Positions 1 through 8,087 of a DNA stretch of 44,743 nucleotides are shown in pieces; position 1 is the stretch's first letter; each line of letters begins with the position of its first letter. The stretch is from a bacterium (lineage in GTDB: Bacteria > Patescibacteriota > Minisyncoccia > Phycocordibacterales > UBA2100): positions 1-44,743 of the forward strand of contig JAJXVV010000007.1 in assembly GCA_021781955.1 (NCBI GenBank), in the 5' to 3' direction. The notes under the pieces were generated by a model, which searched no databases, was not told where the DNA came from, and saw only the letters and a list, made by a program, of their open reading frames with translations. A program made the translations under genes and the position numbers.

Positions 1-2727
1 GGAACAGGAAATATGGTCCTGTCTAATTCACCAACACTGACTGGTCTTACCGTGAACGGCACACTCAATCAATCCGGAGGTTTTGCCTACCTCGGCCAGT
101 ACAACACGACCGCGAACCCATTGAATAACGCAACTCCGGGTCTCGCCGTGAGTTGGAATGGTACCAACGGCGGCGGCGAAACTGATCTCTGGAACACTTA
201 CACTCCTGCGAGCACTGCTTTTACATTCAAACAACTTAAAACATCGGGTGCTGCACACTCCGACCTCATGACCATTCTTAGTAACGGAGATGTTGGTATC
301 GGTACGACGGGTCCGACCTCACCTCTCACCGTGAACGAGAACACCCCGGGCGGCATTATCGTGCAAGGCGTCTCTGGCGTGAACGGTGGCAACGCGGACT
401 TGCAGCTCTTCACCGCATCTCAGAACGGCGAGTGGGACATTTCTTCGTCGAATTCAGCGGGCGCCTTCACCTTCTGGGATTCCTTGTATGGAACTGGTCC
501 GTTCACTATCGAATCAAACACCCCCTCAAACACGCTCTACGTCAAATCAACAGGTGCCGTCGGTATTGGTACCAATAACCCCGCATACACGCTCGATGTT
601 GCTGGAGACGTGAATGTTTCTTCCGGACATTGCTTCCGGGTTGCAGGCGTGTGCATCGGCTACATAGTCAAACTTGCTGGAATCTACACCAGCACCACAA
701 CTGTCAGTAACGCTAAAGTTTCCTTCAGCGGATCGCCAGGCAGTGCGCCGAGCTTCTCTGGCAGCACGCTCACACTTCCAAGCAATACAGTCTCGATTGC
801 AAGCGAAGTGTGGGGCGGTGGCGGCAATACTTCTGCCAGCGGCGGCGGCGGTGGCGGCGGGTATTCATACAAACTCTACACAGCGCCGCTTGCCTCAACT
901 TATTACTACAATATAGGAGGGGCAGCTACTGCGTCTTCGTTTGGAACTGGCTCAGCAACTTCGACTGCCAATGGCGGCGGCGGCGGCTATCAGTATGCCG
1001 GCGGCGCGGGTGGCACGGCATCTGGCGGTGATATAAACCTCACAGGTTCTGCGGGCGGTACCGGATCTTATAACCAGACTGTAAGTTATGTTGTTTATAC
1101 CAATACTGGCGCTGGCGGTAATGCACCGCGTGGCGCTGGCGGTGGTGTTGGTCAATATGACTCTACGGGTTATGGCGGTGGCGGTGGTGGTGCTACCGCG
1201 GGCAGTTCAGGCGGCACAGGCGGCGCGGGGGGTATCGTAATAACCATATATGCGACCTCGTCTCCGACTGCCGCCGGCAACGACTACGCTGAAATGTTCC
1301 CGGTCAGCAATCCGATGATCAATGCTGGAGACATCGTGGCTGTTGATGCGGGGACACCTGTCTCGATGAAGCTCGCGCAAAAAGGCGATCGCGCACTTGC
1401 GGGTGTGATCTCCACGGCGCCAGGACAAACATTGGGAGACCAGGGTACCGTTGGTATGCGTCCTGTTGCACTTGCTGGCCGCGTACCTACCAAAGTCTCG
1501 CTCGAGAACGGCCCGATTGCGATTGGCGATAGAATCGCTGTTTCTTCAACACCCGGCGTGGGCATGAAGGCCGGGCCGTTCGATGATTCAGTGGGCATCG
1601 CGCTTGAGAGCTACGACGGCACACAGGCTTCGAGCACCATCACAGTATTTATCGATCTGCAGAAGGGAATTGATATCAACGCAATCGGCATGACGCTCTT
1701 GGGGAGCAATACAGCGCTCTCTGCCGTTCCGACGGCAACATCATCGAGCGCAACGTCAACGGCATCTGCATCATCGGGATCGTTCGACTTTGTAGGAGGC
1801 ATGATGAATGCGATTGCTTCGCGTATTGGGCTTGTCGTGGCATCATCGGCGTCGAGTTCCGCCACTTCAACCGCGGCAACTTCAACTGCGGCTACCTCAA
1901 CGGCTGTAACATCGGCCGTGGATGAATTCATGAACAGCATCTTCACGCAGATTATTGCGTGGATGAGCAATGCGAACAACGGAGTTGCTGACTTCTTTGC
2001 GAACCGCGTGCACGCGAAGCAGTTGTGCCTTGCGAAGGCGGACGGCACCGAGGTGTGCGTGACGGGCGATCAGCTTGCGGCGGCGATCGCGGCAGGCGCG
2101 GGCACCTCCACGACCGCAACATCGACGCAAGGACCGCTCATTTCGGTGAACGGCAACAACCCTGCGAGCGTGGCGATCGGTTCCGTGTATAACGACCTCG
2201 GCGCGACGATCACTGGTCCGCAGGCCGACCTCAATCTCGGCATCGACGCGACGGTCGACGGCGGCGCGACCACGACGGCAACCAAGGTCTCAGTCAACAC
2301 TGCGAAGGCAGGCACGCATACGATCCTCTACTTTGCGACCGATCAAAACGGCGTGACCGGATACGCGACGCGCTCGGTAGTGGTGTACGATCCGTCCGCG
2401 ACCACTACGAGTGCCACCACGACCACCACTACCACCACGCCTCCTGCCACCACGACGACCGCAACGCCAACCGCAACAACGACGGCGACCACATCGACCA
2501 CACAATCAACTTCGCCAGCCACAACAACGACCGCAACGTCAACGGCGACATCAGCCACGGCTCCTGTCGCCACGACGACCGCAACGACGACCAGCAGCAC
2601 GACTTCCACGAGCACTCCGGCAACTTCAACTTCTACGACCACAGCGACAACAACGAGCAGCACCTCAACTCCTACGACGACCACGAGCACCTCGACCGCC
2701 ACGACCACGAGCGGCACCATCATATAG
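1..2727 (+). CDS. Large tail-fibre-like surface protein, 5'-partial
   Basis: The frame is open to the first base, so the true start lies upstream and the ATG at 13 is internal. The N-terminal part carries phage-fibre-like repeats (SNSPTLTG, VGIGTTGPTSPLTV, VGIGTNNPAYTLDV), followed by a Gly-rich stretch at about residues 265-405. Next is an NDYAEMFPVSNP segment resembling the peptidase G2 intramolecular-chaperone domain of phage appendages, then an Ig-like/DUF5011-like module at about residues 710-795, and about 110 residues of almost pure Thr/Ser/Ala/Pro. The Thr-rich end could be a glycosylated or wall-spanning stalk. No C-terminal membrane segment or LPxTG is seen. It shares an LC...VCV...QLAA module with the gene at the window's right end, so the two are probably paralogues. 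A surface adhesin role is inference. Confidence 0.85.
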   Translation, partial: GTGNMVLSNSPTLTGLTVNGTLNQSGGFAYLGQYNTTANPLNNATPGLAVSWNGTNGGGETDLWNTYTPASTAFTFKQLKTSGAAHSDLMTILSNGDVGIGTTGPTSPLTVNENTPGGIIVQGVSGVNGGNADLQLFTASQNGEWDISSSNSAGAFTFWDSLYGTGPFTIESNTPSNTLYVKSTGAVGIGTNNPAYTLDVAGDVNVSSGHCFRVAGVCIGYIVKLAGIYTSTTTVSNAKVSFSGSPGSAPSFSGSTLTLPSNTVSIASEVWGGGGNTSASGGGGGGGYSYKLYTAPLASTYYYNIGGAATASSFGTGSATSTANGGGGGYQYAGGAGGTASGGDINLTGSAGGTGSYNQTVSYVVYTNTGAGGNAPRGAGGGVGQYDSTGYGGGGGGATAGSSGGTGGAGGIVITIYATSSPTAAGNDYAEMFPVSNPMINAGDIVAVDAGTPVSMKLAQKGDRALAGVISTAPGQTLGDQGTVGMRPVALAGRVPTKVSLENGPIAIGDRIAVSSTPGVGMKAGPFDDSVGIALESYDGTQASSTITVFIDLQKGIDINAIGMTLLGSNTALSAVPTATSSSATSTASASSGSFDFVGGMMNAIASRIGLVVASSASSSATSTAATSTAATSTAVTSAVDEFMNSIFTQIIAWMSNANNGVADFFANRVHAKQLCLAKADGTEVCVTGDQLAAAIAAGAGTSTTATSTQGPLISVNGNNPASVAIGSVYNDLGATITGPQADLNLGIDATVDGGATTTATKVSVNTAKAGTHTILYFATDQNGVTGYATRSVVVYDPSATTTSATTTTTTTTPPATTTTATPTATTTATTSTTQSTSPATTTTATSTATSATAPVATTTATTTSSTTSTSTPATSTSTTTATTTSSTSTPTTTTSTSTATTTSGTII

Positions 2728-2746
2728 ATGATAGGGTAGGAGACAT

Positions 2747-3988
2747 ATGAAAGAGCAATCCCGCAAACTACTTTCGATCATAGCGGCGACCGCGCTCGTC
2801 GTGAGTTCGTTCGGCATCTTCCCGCAGAGCGCGCATGCCGTTTCGTGCGGTTTCGGCACCGACAACGGCAGCGGCGTATGCGTCGGCTTTCTCACCTCCG
2901 GCACAAGCTGGACCGCCCCGAGCGATTGGAACCCTTCGAACAACACGATCGAAACGATCGGAGGCGGCGGTGGCGGCGGCGCGGGTACAACGAACAGCGC
3001 AAATGGCGCAGGAGGAGGAGCAGGAGGGGGAGGATACTCGAAGATATCGAACTTCAGTTTGGCGCCGGGTAGTTCCGTCGCCTACTCTGTTGGCGCTGGC
3101 GGTGGCGGCGGAGCATCTAGCGGAGCGGCAGGGAGCGCTGGCGGCGATAGTTATTTCTGCAACTCGACATCAAATTGTGCTTCTATCGCAGGCACGGCTG
3201 TCGTTGTTGGTGCAAAAGGCGGCACGGCCGGGTCTTCTCATACTGCCGGGATTGGCGGCGGGCAGAGTGGTGACACGGGGGGCGTTGGTACGACCCAAAA
3301 CTTGGGAGGGAATGGAGGCGGCGTAGCGTATACCAGCAGCTATTCACAATATTTTTTTGTTGCCGGCGGCGGCGGCGGCGGTGCCGGCCCCCTAGGGAGC
3401 GGTGCCAGCGGAGCTCCTTCCTGGGGAAATGCTGCCGCAACTGAGTCAGGTACTGGCGGCGGAGGAGGAAACGGAGGCGGAACAGCCGGCACAAATACGA
3501 GCAGTACTGCTTCATGCGCAGGGGGCAATGGTGGTAATAATGCTCAGGGGTCGGGCGGCGGTATCGGCGGCCTCTCTACATGCACAGGCTCCTCTGGTGG
3601 GAATGCAGGAAATGGCTCGAATGGCGGCGGCGGCGGCGGTGCCGGTGCCGGCTCTTACAGTATTGGAACAGCTGGCGCGGGCGGTACGGGAATTGAGTGG
3701 AATGCCTCGTATGGTTCAGGAGGTGGAGGCGGTGGCGGGGGAGGCTACGGTAGCGCGGGAAGCACTCCTGGGGGGGCGGGCGGTTCTTATGGCGGTGGCG
3801 GTGGCGGCGGCGGCTCCAGTAGTGTTGGTTTTAGTAGCGGCGGCAACGGAGCACAAGGTTTGATTGTGATTACATACACCCCAACCGTAGCCCCTCCCGC
3901 TCGGCACATCATTCTTTTCCAGGGGTATAAATTGAAGATTTTCTCGAATTATGGCTCGAAGCCGAGCATCATCATCTATCAACTTTAG
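2747..3988 (+). CDS. Secreted glycine-rich repeat protein
   Basis: This 413-aa protein begins with a clear Sec signal peptide (MKEQSRKLLSIIAATALVVS, likely cut after SAHA). About 300 residues of GGGGG/GGxG-rich low-complexity sequence follow, ending in GLIVITYTP. That layout is common to Gly-rich surface proteins and resembles the Gly-rich block of the preceding gene. The ATG is preceded by AGGAGA at good spacing, so this start uses a Shine-Dalgarno. The last 30 residues (from PPARHI) are Lys/Ile/Tyr-rich, unlike the rest, and overlap a TATAAA sequence. A frameshift near the 3' end is possible, for example at the G7 run around 3770. Function unknown; extracellular matrix or adhesion is a guess. 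Confidence 0.8.
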   Translation: MKEQSRKLLSIIAATALVVSSFGIFPQSAHAVSCGFGTDNGSGVCVGFLTSGTSWTAPSDWNPSNNTIETIGGGGGGGAGTTNSANGAGGGAGGGGYSKISNFSLAPGSSVAYSVGAGGGGGASSGAAGSAGGDSYFCNSTSNCASIAGTAVVVGAKGGTAGSSHTAGIGGGQSGDTGGVGTTQNLGGNGGGVAYTSSYSQYFFVAGGGGGGAGPLGSGASGAPSWGNAAATESGTGGGGGNGGGTAGTNTSSTASCAGGNGGNNAQGSGGGIGGLSTCTGSSGGNAGNGSNGGGGGGAGAGSYSIGTAGAGGTGIEWNASYGSGGGGGGGGGYGSAGSTPGGAGGSYGGGGGGGGSSSVGFSSGGNGAQGLIVITYTPTVAPPARHIILFQGYKLKIFSNYGSKPSIIIYQL

Positions 3989-3989
3989 T

Positions 3990-4595
3990 ATGCGGATGGA
4001 GAAGGGCGACCTATTTCTCTTGAGCGCGGTGGCGGTAGTAATCATCACGCTTGGCATAGGATTTTGGTTCATGAAGGGACGAGAAGCGCCGACGCCGCAA
4101 GCGACGCCAATCGCGACTTCAAATCCGCTTTTCGGTCTCCCAGGCGGTGATGCGGGGATAAAGGGTTCTGGCGCTTCGCCGGCGCCGCGCACGCCGCCGG
4201 CAGGTCAGCTCGAATATCACAACGTTCAGTACGGTTTCTCGCTCTTCTATCCGCAGAAACTCTCGGTAAAGCGATACGACGATCGTGGCGCGACCACACT
4301 TGTCTTTCAAAGCGTCGATCCGCCCGAAGGATTCCAGGTGTTCGTTGTTCCGTATAGCGGCACGACAGTGAGCGCGCAGCGCTTCGCGATGGACGAGCCT
4401 TCGGGCGAGCGGGTCAACCCGCGCTACGGCACGATCGACGGCGCCAACGTGGCCACCTTCTATAGTACGAGCCAGACACTTGGCGATACCTACGAAGTGT
4501 GGTTCATCCACGGCGGCTACCTCTACGAGGTGACGACCTTAAAACCGCTCGATACCTGGCTCCAGAGCATCATGCAGACGTGGCAGTTCATCTGA
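3990..4595 (+). CDS. Membrane-anchored protein with PsbP-like-looking domain
   Basis: The product has a short basic N-terminus, one transmembrane helix (LFLLSAVAVVIITLGIGFWF), a Pro/Ala/Thr linker and an extracytoplasmic domain of about 130 residues starting YGFSLFYP. That opening resembles PsbP-like domains found in many anchored bacterial proteins of unknown role; the similarity is by eye only. I chose ATG 3990, one base after the previous stop (TAG-T-ATG). An upstream in-frame ATG at 3951 would add 13 residues and overlap the previous gene, with TATAAA at 3926-3931 as a possible -10. Cotranscription with the Gly-rich gene is likely. Confidence 0.7.
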   Translation: MRMEKGDLFLLSAVAVVIITLGIGFWFMKGREAPTPQATPIATSNPLFGLPGGDAGIKGSGASPAPRTPPAGQLEYHNVQYGFSLFYPQKLSVKRYDDRGATTLVFQSVDPPEGFQVFVVPYSGTTVSAQRFAMDEPSGERVNPRYGTIDGANVATFYSTSQTLGDTYEVWFIHGGYLYEVTTLKPLDTWLQSIMQTWQFI

Positions 4596-4656
4596 CAAAA
4601 AGAATCCCGCGAGTCTTTTCATGGTTGTACACAGGAGAGGGGCGGGTCGGATGAGG

Positions 4657-4662
4657 TACACT
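4657..4662 (+). promoter_or_regulatory. -10 box of gapA (leaderless)
   Basis: TACACT ends 8 nt before the gapA ATG and no Shine-Dalgarno is present. Transcription would begin at or within 2 nt of the start codon. Confidence 0.6.
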
Positions 4663-4670
4663 AGGTGCAT

Positions 4671-5681
4671 ATGGCACGCATAGCGATAAATGGGTTCGGT
4701 AGAATCGGGCGAGGGTTTTACAGGGCGGCGCACGCCAGGGGCGATCTCGAGATCGTGGCGATCAACGATCTCACGACGCCTGAGAATCTGGCTTACTTAT
4801 TGAAATACGACACCGTCTACAAGCGCGCCCCGTTTTCCGTGGCGGCGAAGGGGAGCGCGCTCGTCATCGACGGGAAGGAGATTCCTATCCTTACGGAAAA
4901 GGACCCGGCCGCGCTGCCGTGGAAAGACCTTGCCGTTGATGTGGTCGTCGAATCGACGGGCTTTTTCACGAAATTCGAGGATGCGCACAAGCACGTGCAA
5001 GCGGGAGCGAAGCGGGTCGTTATCTCCGCGCCGGGGAAAGGCGATGAATCCGTCGGCGCGACCGTGCTCATGGGGCTCAACGAGGAGAAGATGGGCACCT
5101 GCGCGGTTACGTCCAACGCCTCATGCACCACCAACGCCGCTTCGCCCCTCATCGCGATCCTCGATGAAGCGATAGGCATCGAAAAGGCCATCCTCTCGAC
5201 GACGCATGCCTACACCGCGAGCCAGGCGATCGTCGATTCTCCGGCGAAGAAAGACATGAAGGAGGGTCGCGCGGGCGCGCAGAATATCGTGCCCACCTCG
5301 ACCGGCGCGGCGATCGCGGTCACCAAAGCTTATCCGGCGCTCGCGGGCAAGTTCGACGGCATCAGCTTGCGCGTGCCGGTACCCGCCGGCTCCATCGCGG
5401 ACGTCACGTTCATCGCGAAACGCCCGACCAGCAGGGAAGAGGTCAACGATCTCCTGAGAAAGGCGGCCGCCGATCCCCGCTGGGAGAACACGTTCGCCGC
5501 ATCCGATGACGAACTCGTCTCTTCGGACATCATCGGCGAGCCGTTCGGCGCCATTGCCGACCTCGGCATGACGCGCGTCGTCGACGGCACGCTCGTCAAG
5601 GTGCTCTCGTGGTATGACAACGAGGCTGGGTACGTGCACACCTTGGTCGAGCATGTCGCGGCGGCCGCCGCGAAGCTTTAG
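4671..5681 (+). CDS. gapA: Glyceraldehyde-3-phosphate dehydrogenase
   Basis: Interconverts glyceraldehyde-3-phosphate and 1,3-bisphosphoglycerate in central carbon metabolism in the cytoplasm. The 336-aa length is normal for the family. Visible motifs are the Rossmann INGFGRIGR, the catalytic-Cys segment SNASCTTNAASP, the substrate-site region TSTGAA, and the C-terminal SWYDNEAGYVHTLVEHV. The start is ATG 4671 rather than the GTG at 4665, because the -10 box places the transcript start at this ATG. It is followed 15 nt later by rpiB, so the two are probably one operon linking lower glycolysis to the pentose-phosphate branch. Confidence 0.97.
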   Translation: MARIAINGFGRIGRGFYRAAHARGDLEIVAINDLTTPENLAYLLKYDTVYKRAPFSVAAKGSALVIDGKEIPILTEKDPAALPWKDLAVDVVVESTGFFTKFEDAHKHVQAGAKRVVISAPGKGDESVGATVLMGLNEEKMGTCAVTSNASCTTNAASPLIAILDEAIGIEKAILSTTHAYTASQAIVDSPAKKDMKEGRAGAQNIVPTSTGAAIAVTKAYPALAGKFDGISLRVPVPAGSIADVTFIAKRPTSREEVNDLLRKAAADPRWENTFAASDDELVSSDIIGEPFGAIADLGMTRVVDGTLVKVLSWYDNEAGYVHTLVEHVAAAAAKL

Positions 5682-5696
5682 ACCGATGCGCTCGCT

Positions 5697-6185
5697 ATGA
5701 AGATCTATTTCGCGGCCGATCACGCCGGTTTCGAGCTTAAAGGCGCGCTCATCGAATTCGTTCGCGGGCTGGGGCATGAACCGGAAGATTGCGGGGCGTT
5801 TGCGCACGACAAGGACGATGATTATCCGGGATTCGTCGCCGCAGCATCGCGCGCCTTGGCGCGCGATGCTGCGGCGGCCCTGCCTTCGCGCGCGGTCGTC
5901 ATCGGCGGCTCCGGCCAGGGCGAAGCCATCGTCGCCAACCGCTTCAAAGGCGTACGTTGCGCGCTTTATTACGGCGCTCCGGGGCGTTCGCAAACCGACA
6001 TGAGCGGCAAAGAGCTCGACATTCTCGCCTCGACCCGCGAGCACAACGATGCCAACGCGCTCTCGCTCGGCGCACGCTTCGTCACGGAAGATGAGGCAAA
6101 GCAGGTACTCAAAAAATGGCTTGAAATAAGCTTTCCTGGCGAGGAGCGGCACGCACGCCGCATCCGCGCGATAGACGCTGCGTAA
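5697..6185 (+). CDS. rpiB: Ribose-5-phosphate isomerase B
   Basis: Interconverts ribose-5-phosphate and ribulose-5-phosphate in the non-oxidative pentose-phosphate pathway. The 162-aa product starts MKIYFAADHAGFELK, matching the family's DHAG phosphate-site motif, and has REHNDANALSLGAR near the C-terminus. The loop reads GGSGQGEAIVANRFKG and lacks the E. coli-type catalytic Cys. This resembles the mycobacterial GGSGNGE type, where a Glu is thought to act instead. The gene lies 15 nt after gapA and ends just before a long perfect hairpin. Confidence 0.93.
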   Translation: MKIYFAADHAGFELKGALIEFVRGLGHEPEDCGAFAHDKDDDYPGFVAAASRALARDAAAALPSRAVVIGGSGQGEAIVANRFKGVRCALYYGAPGRSQTDMSGKELDILASTREHNDANALSLGARFVTEDEAKQVLKKWLEISFPGEERHARRIRAIDAA

Positions 6186-6196
6186 GAGCTATCCAC

Positions 6197-6229
6197 AGCC
6201 CGCCGCCGCCCTTTGGGCGGCGGCGGGCT
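6197..6229 (+). terminator. 15-bp perfect GC hairpin without U-tract
   Basis: Arms AGCCCGCCGCCGCCC and GGGCGGCGGCGGGCT pair perfectly around TTT. No T-run follows; instead TACAAT (6229-6234), a possible -10 box, overlaps the last base. It probably ends the gapA-rpiB transcript or protects its 3' end. Confidence 0.55.
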
Positions 6230-6291
6230 ACAATACGCGTGTGGAATAAGACGTTCTTTCGCTATTTATTAATTTAGCAAGCGTAAAAAAT

Positions 6292-6726
6292 ATGAAGACT
6301 CTTAGCAAACAGCGCGGTTTCACCCTGATCGAACTCTTGGTGGTCATCGCCATCATCGGCCTCTTGGCCTCGATCATCTTGGCCTCGCTCAACAGTGCCC
6401 GCGCCAAAGGCCGCGATGCGCGCCGCATCGCCGACCTGAAAGACATGCAGACGGCGCTCGAGCTTTACTACAGCAGCAACAACAACGCGTATCCGACGAC
6501 CGCGGCTGGTCTCGCTGCGCTCGCGCCCACCTACATCGCAACGGTACCGACGGATCCGGGCAGCTTCTCGTACACGTACGCGGTAAGTACCACCAGCCAG
6601 CAGTATTGCATCGAGGCTCGCCTCGAAGGCTCGCTCCCGACCGGTGGCGTCTCGGCTTGCGCGAACGGCGTAGTTCCAGCCGCTCCGTCCGGTTCTGGCG
6701 GTGTCGTGGACGCCGTAGGTAACTAA
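6292..6726 (+). CDS. Type IV pilin-like protein 1
   Basis: A 144-aa prepilin with leader MKTLSKQRG, cleaved by prepilin peptidase before FTLIE, and a hydrophobic assembly helix (LLVVIAIIGLLASIILASL) with the conserved Glu5. The globular part contains the ALELYYSSNNNAYPTT and PTYIATVPTDP elements typical of CPR/Gram-positive pilins and two Cys residues. Pilin 2 follows 22 nt downstream, so they may be cotranscribed. The first ~130 bp are identical to pilin 2. The protein would be an extracellular pilus or pseudopilus subunit, with a likely role in host attachment or DNA uptake (inference). No assembly ATPase or peptidase gene is in the window. Confidence 0.9.
   Translation: MKTLSKQRGFTLIELLVVIAIIGLLASIILASLNSARAKGRDARRIADLKDMQTALELYYSSNNNAYPTTAAGLAALAPTYIATVPTDPGSFSYTYAVSTTSQQYCIEARLEGSLPTGGVSACANGVVPAAPSGSGGVVDAVGN
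6319..6446 (+). repeat. Pilin 5' cassette, copy 1
   Basis: This 128-bp block, from ttcaccctg to gaaagacat, is identical base for base with 6776-6903. Its core is also shared with 8160-8243 and 9539-9642. Confidence 0.9.
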
Positions 6727-6748
6727 AAAGAGCTTGCTGATACCACCT

Positions 6749-7192
6749 ATGCTTAACGCACGTAAAGATTCCGGCTTCACCCTGATCGAACTCTTGGTGG
6801 TCATCGCCATCATCGGCCTCTTGGCCTCGATCATCTTGGCCTCGCTCAACAGTGCCCGCGCCAAAGGCCGCGATGCGCGCCGCATCGCCGACCTGAAAGA
6901 CATACAAACGGCGCTTGAACTCGAATACAGCAGCGCCGGCAACGCGTACCCGGCTGCTGGCACGGCCGGCGCTCTTCCGCCCACGCTCGCGCCCACCTAC
7001 ATGGCGACGCTGCCGACGGATCCCGGCTCGAATTCGTACACGTACGCGATTTCCAGCGATGGTCAGCACTACTGCATGGAAGCTCGCCTCGAAGGCTCGC
7101 TCCCGACAGGCGCTGCTGCGGCGTGCTACAGCACGGTAACCGGGGTCGCCCCAGGCGGCAGCGGCGGCAGCGTGTACTTCGTCACGCAATAA
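6749..7192 (+). CDS. Type IV pilin-like protein 2
   Basis: A 147-aa prepilin with leader MLNARKDSG before FTLIELLVV. The assembly helix is identical to pilin 1, and the globular half is related but diverged (LAPTYMATLPTDPGSNSYTY, HYCMEARLEGSLPTG). I chose ATG 6749; the ORF track's TTG at 6734 would add five residues. No Shine-Dalgarno is seen. It probably forms a two-pilin unit with pilin 1. Confidence 0.9.
   Translation: MLNARKDSGFTLIELLVVIAIIGLLASIILASLNSARAKGRDARRIADLKDIQTALELEYSSAGNAYPAAGTAGALPPTLAPTYMATLPTDPGSNSYTYAISSDGQHYCMEARLEGSLPTGAAAACYSTVTGVAPGGSGGSVYFVTQ
6776..6903 (+). repeat. Pilin 5' cassette, copy 2
   Basis: This copy is identical over 128 bp to 6319-6446, including all wobble positions; divergence begins immediately after. 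Confidence 0.9.
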
Positions 7193-7302
7193 TCTGAGGT
7201 AATCCGCCGGCCTCGCGTGCTCAAGTACGAGCGCGGTCACGGATATCACGGCCGCAGGCGACGACTCCTACGTCGATCCGTAGGCGTCGACCGCTCGCAC
7301 AG

Positions 7303-7334
7303 CGCACCATCCCGCCGATCGGCGGGATGGTGCG
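7303..7334 (+). terminator. 32-nt perfect palindrome before rpe
   Basis: Arms CGCACCATCCCGCC and GGCGGGATGGTGCG flank GATC. There is no U-tract and the -10 box of the next gene starts 2 nt later. A second hairpin (7263-7288, arms GACTCCTACG/CGTAGGCGTC with one mismatch) lies just upstream. Together they fill the 157-nt gap after pilin 2; nothing else is visible there. Confidence 0.55.
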
Positions 7335-7335
7335 T

Positions 7336-7341
7336 TATACT
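7336..7341 (+). promoter_or_regulatory. -10 box of rpe-like gene (leaderless)
   Basis: TATACT ends 8 nt before ATG 7350, with no Shine-Dalgarno. Confidence 0.65.
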
Positions 7342-7349
7342 GTTTCGCG

Positions 7350-8054
7350 ATGCCCGAGATCATCCCTACCAACACCTGCCCGAAGGACCTCGCCGAGCTT
7401 GCCGAGCGCTCGCGCGCTTTTGCGGCATACGCGCCGCAGGTGCAGCTCGACGTGTGCGACGGCTCGTTCGTGCCGGCGATCTCGTGGCCATACGGGGCAG
7501 GGCAGTGGGACGAACTTGTGCGCATGACACAGGTAGGCGAGAAGCTTCCGCATGCCGAGGCCGTCCGCTATGAAGCGCACCTGATGATAGAGAGCCCGCG
7601 CGCATGCGGCGAGCTTTTGGCGCAGGTCGGCGTGCCGCGCATCATGGGACACTTTGAAGCGTCGGGTTCTATCGATAACGCTCGCGAGACGCTGCGTGCG
7701 TGGCGGGAGAGCGGCGCGCGCGAGGTCGGCCTCGCGCTCCTCATCGATACGCCGCTTGAGCGCGTTGAGCCTCTCATCGCGGAGCTCGACTGCGTGCTCC
7801 TCATGTCGATAGAGAAACTCGGCGCGCAGGGCGCCGCCTTCCAACCGCGCATCTATGAGCGAATCCGGCAACTCCACGCGGCGCACCCCTCGCTTACCGT
7901 TGCCATAGACGGCGGCGTCTCCGAGCAGAACATTGCCGAGCTCGCGCGCGCGGGCGCCTCGCGGTTCGGGGTCGGTTCCGCGATATCCAAAGCCGCCGAC
8001 CCGAAGAAAGCCTACGAGACGCTCTTCTCGCTCGCTATCCACACGCAGGATTGA
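7350..8054 (+). CDS. rpe: Ribulose-phosphate 3-epimerase family protein
   Basis: A 234-aa TIM-barrel protein of the RPE family, which interconverts ribulose-5-phosphate and xylulose-5-phosphate. Visible anchors are LDVCDGSFVP (family HxDVMDGHFVP), YEAHLMI (VHLMI), AIDGGVSEQNI (the second catalytic Asp and phosphate loop) and GASRFGVGSAI. The His of the usual HxDVMDG metal site is Gln here (QLDVCDG), while Asp, the His of AHLMI and the late Asp remain. Activity or metal use may therefore differ. Its position between rpiB and transketolase genes supports a pentose-phosphate role. Confidence 0.82.
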   Translation: MPEIIPTNTCPKDLAELAERSRAFAAYAPQVQLDVCDGSFVPAISWPYGAGQWDELVRMTQVGEKLPHAEAVRYEAHLMIESPRACGELLAQVGVPRIMGHFEASGSIDNARETLRAWRESGAREVGLALLIDTPLERVEPLIAELDCVLLMSIEKLGAQGAAFQPRIYERIRQLHAAHPSLTVAIDGGVSEQNIAELARAGASRFGVGSAISKAADPKKAYETLFSLAIHTQD

Positions 8055-8073
8055 GTCCGGGAGCGGACGATGC

Positions 8074-8079
8074 TACATT
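8074..8079 (+). promoter_or_regulatory. -10 box of pilin 3
   Basis: TACATT ends 8 nt before ATG 8088 and decides that start over the in-frame ATG at 8070. Confidence 0.5.
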
Positions 8080-8087
8080 TACGACAT

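Noticed and set aside
2343-2723. Val-rich 126-aa minus-strand ORF
   Set aside because: It is the reverse complement of the Thr-codon-rich tail (ACC/ACG gives GGT/CGT/GTC/GTG) and is not a real membrane protein.
4598-4620. Terminator between the membrane-anchored gene and gapA (AAAAGA...TCTTTT)
   Set aside because: Only about six A/T-rich pairs plus a mismatch; too weak to call.
5121-6152. 343-aa minus-strand ORF antisense to gapA/rpiB
   Set aside because: Antisense to two conserved enzymes, with low-complexity Arg-rich translation.
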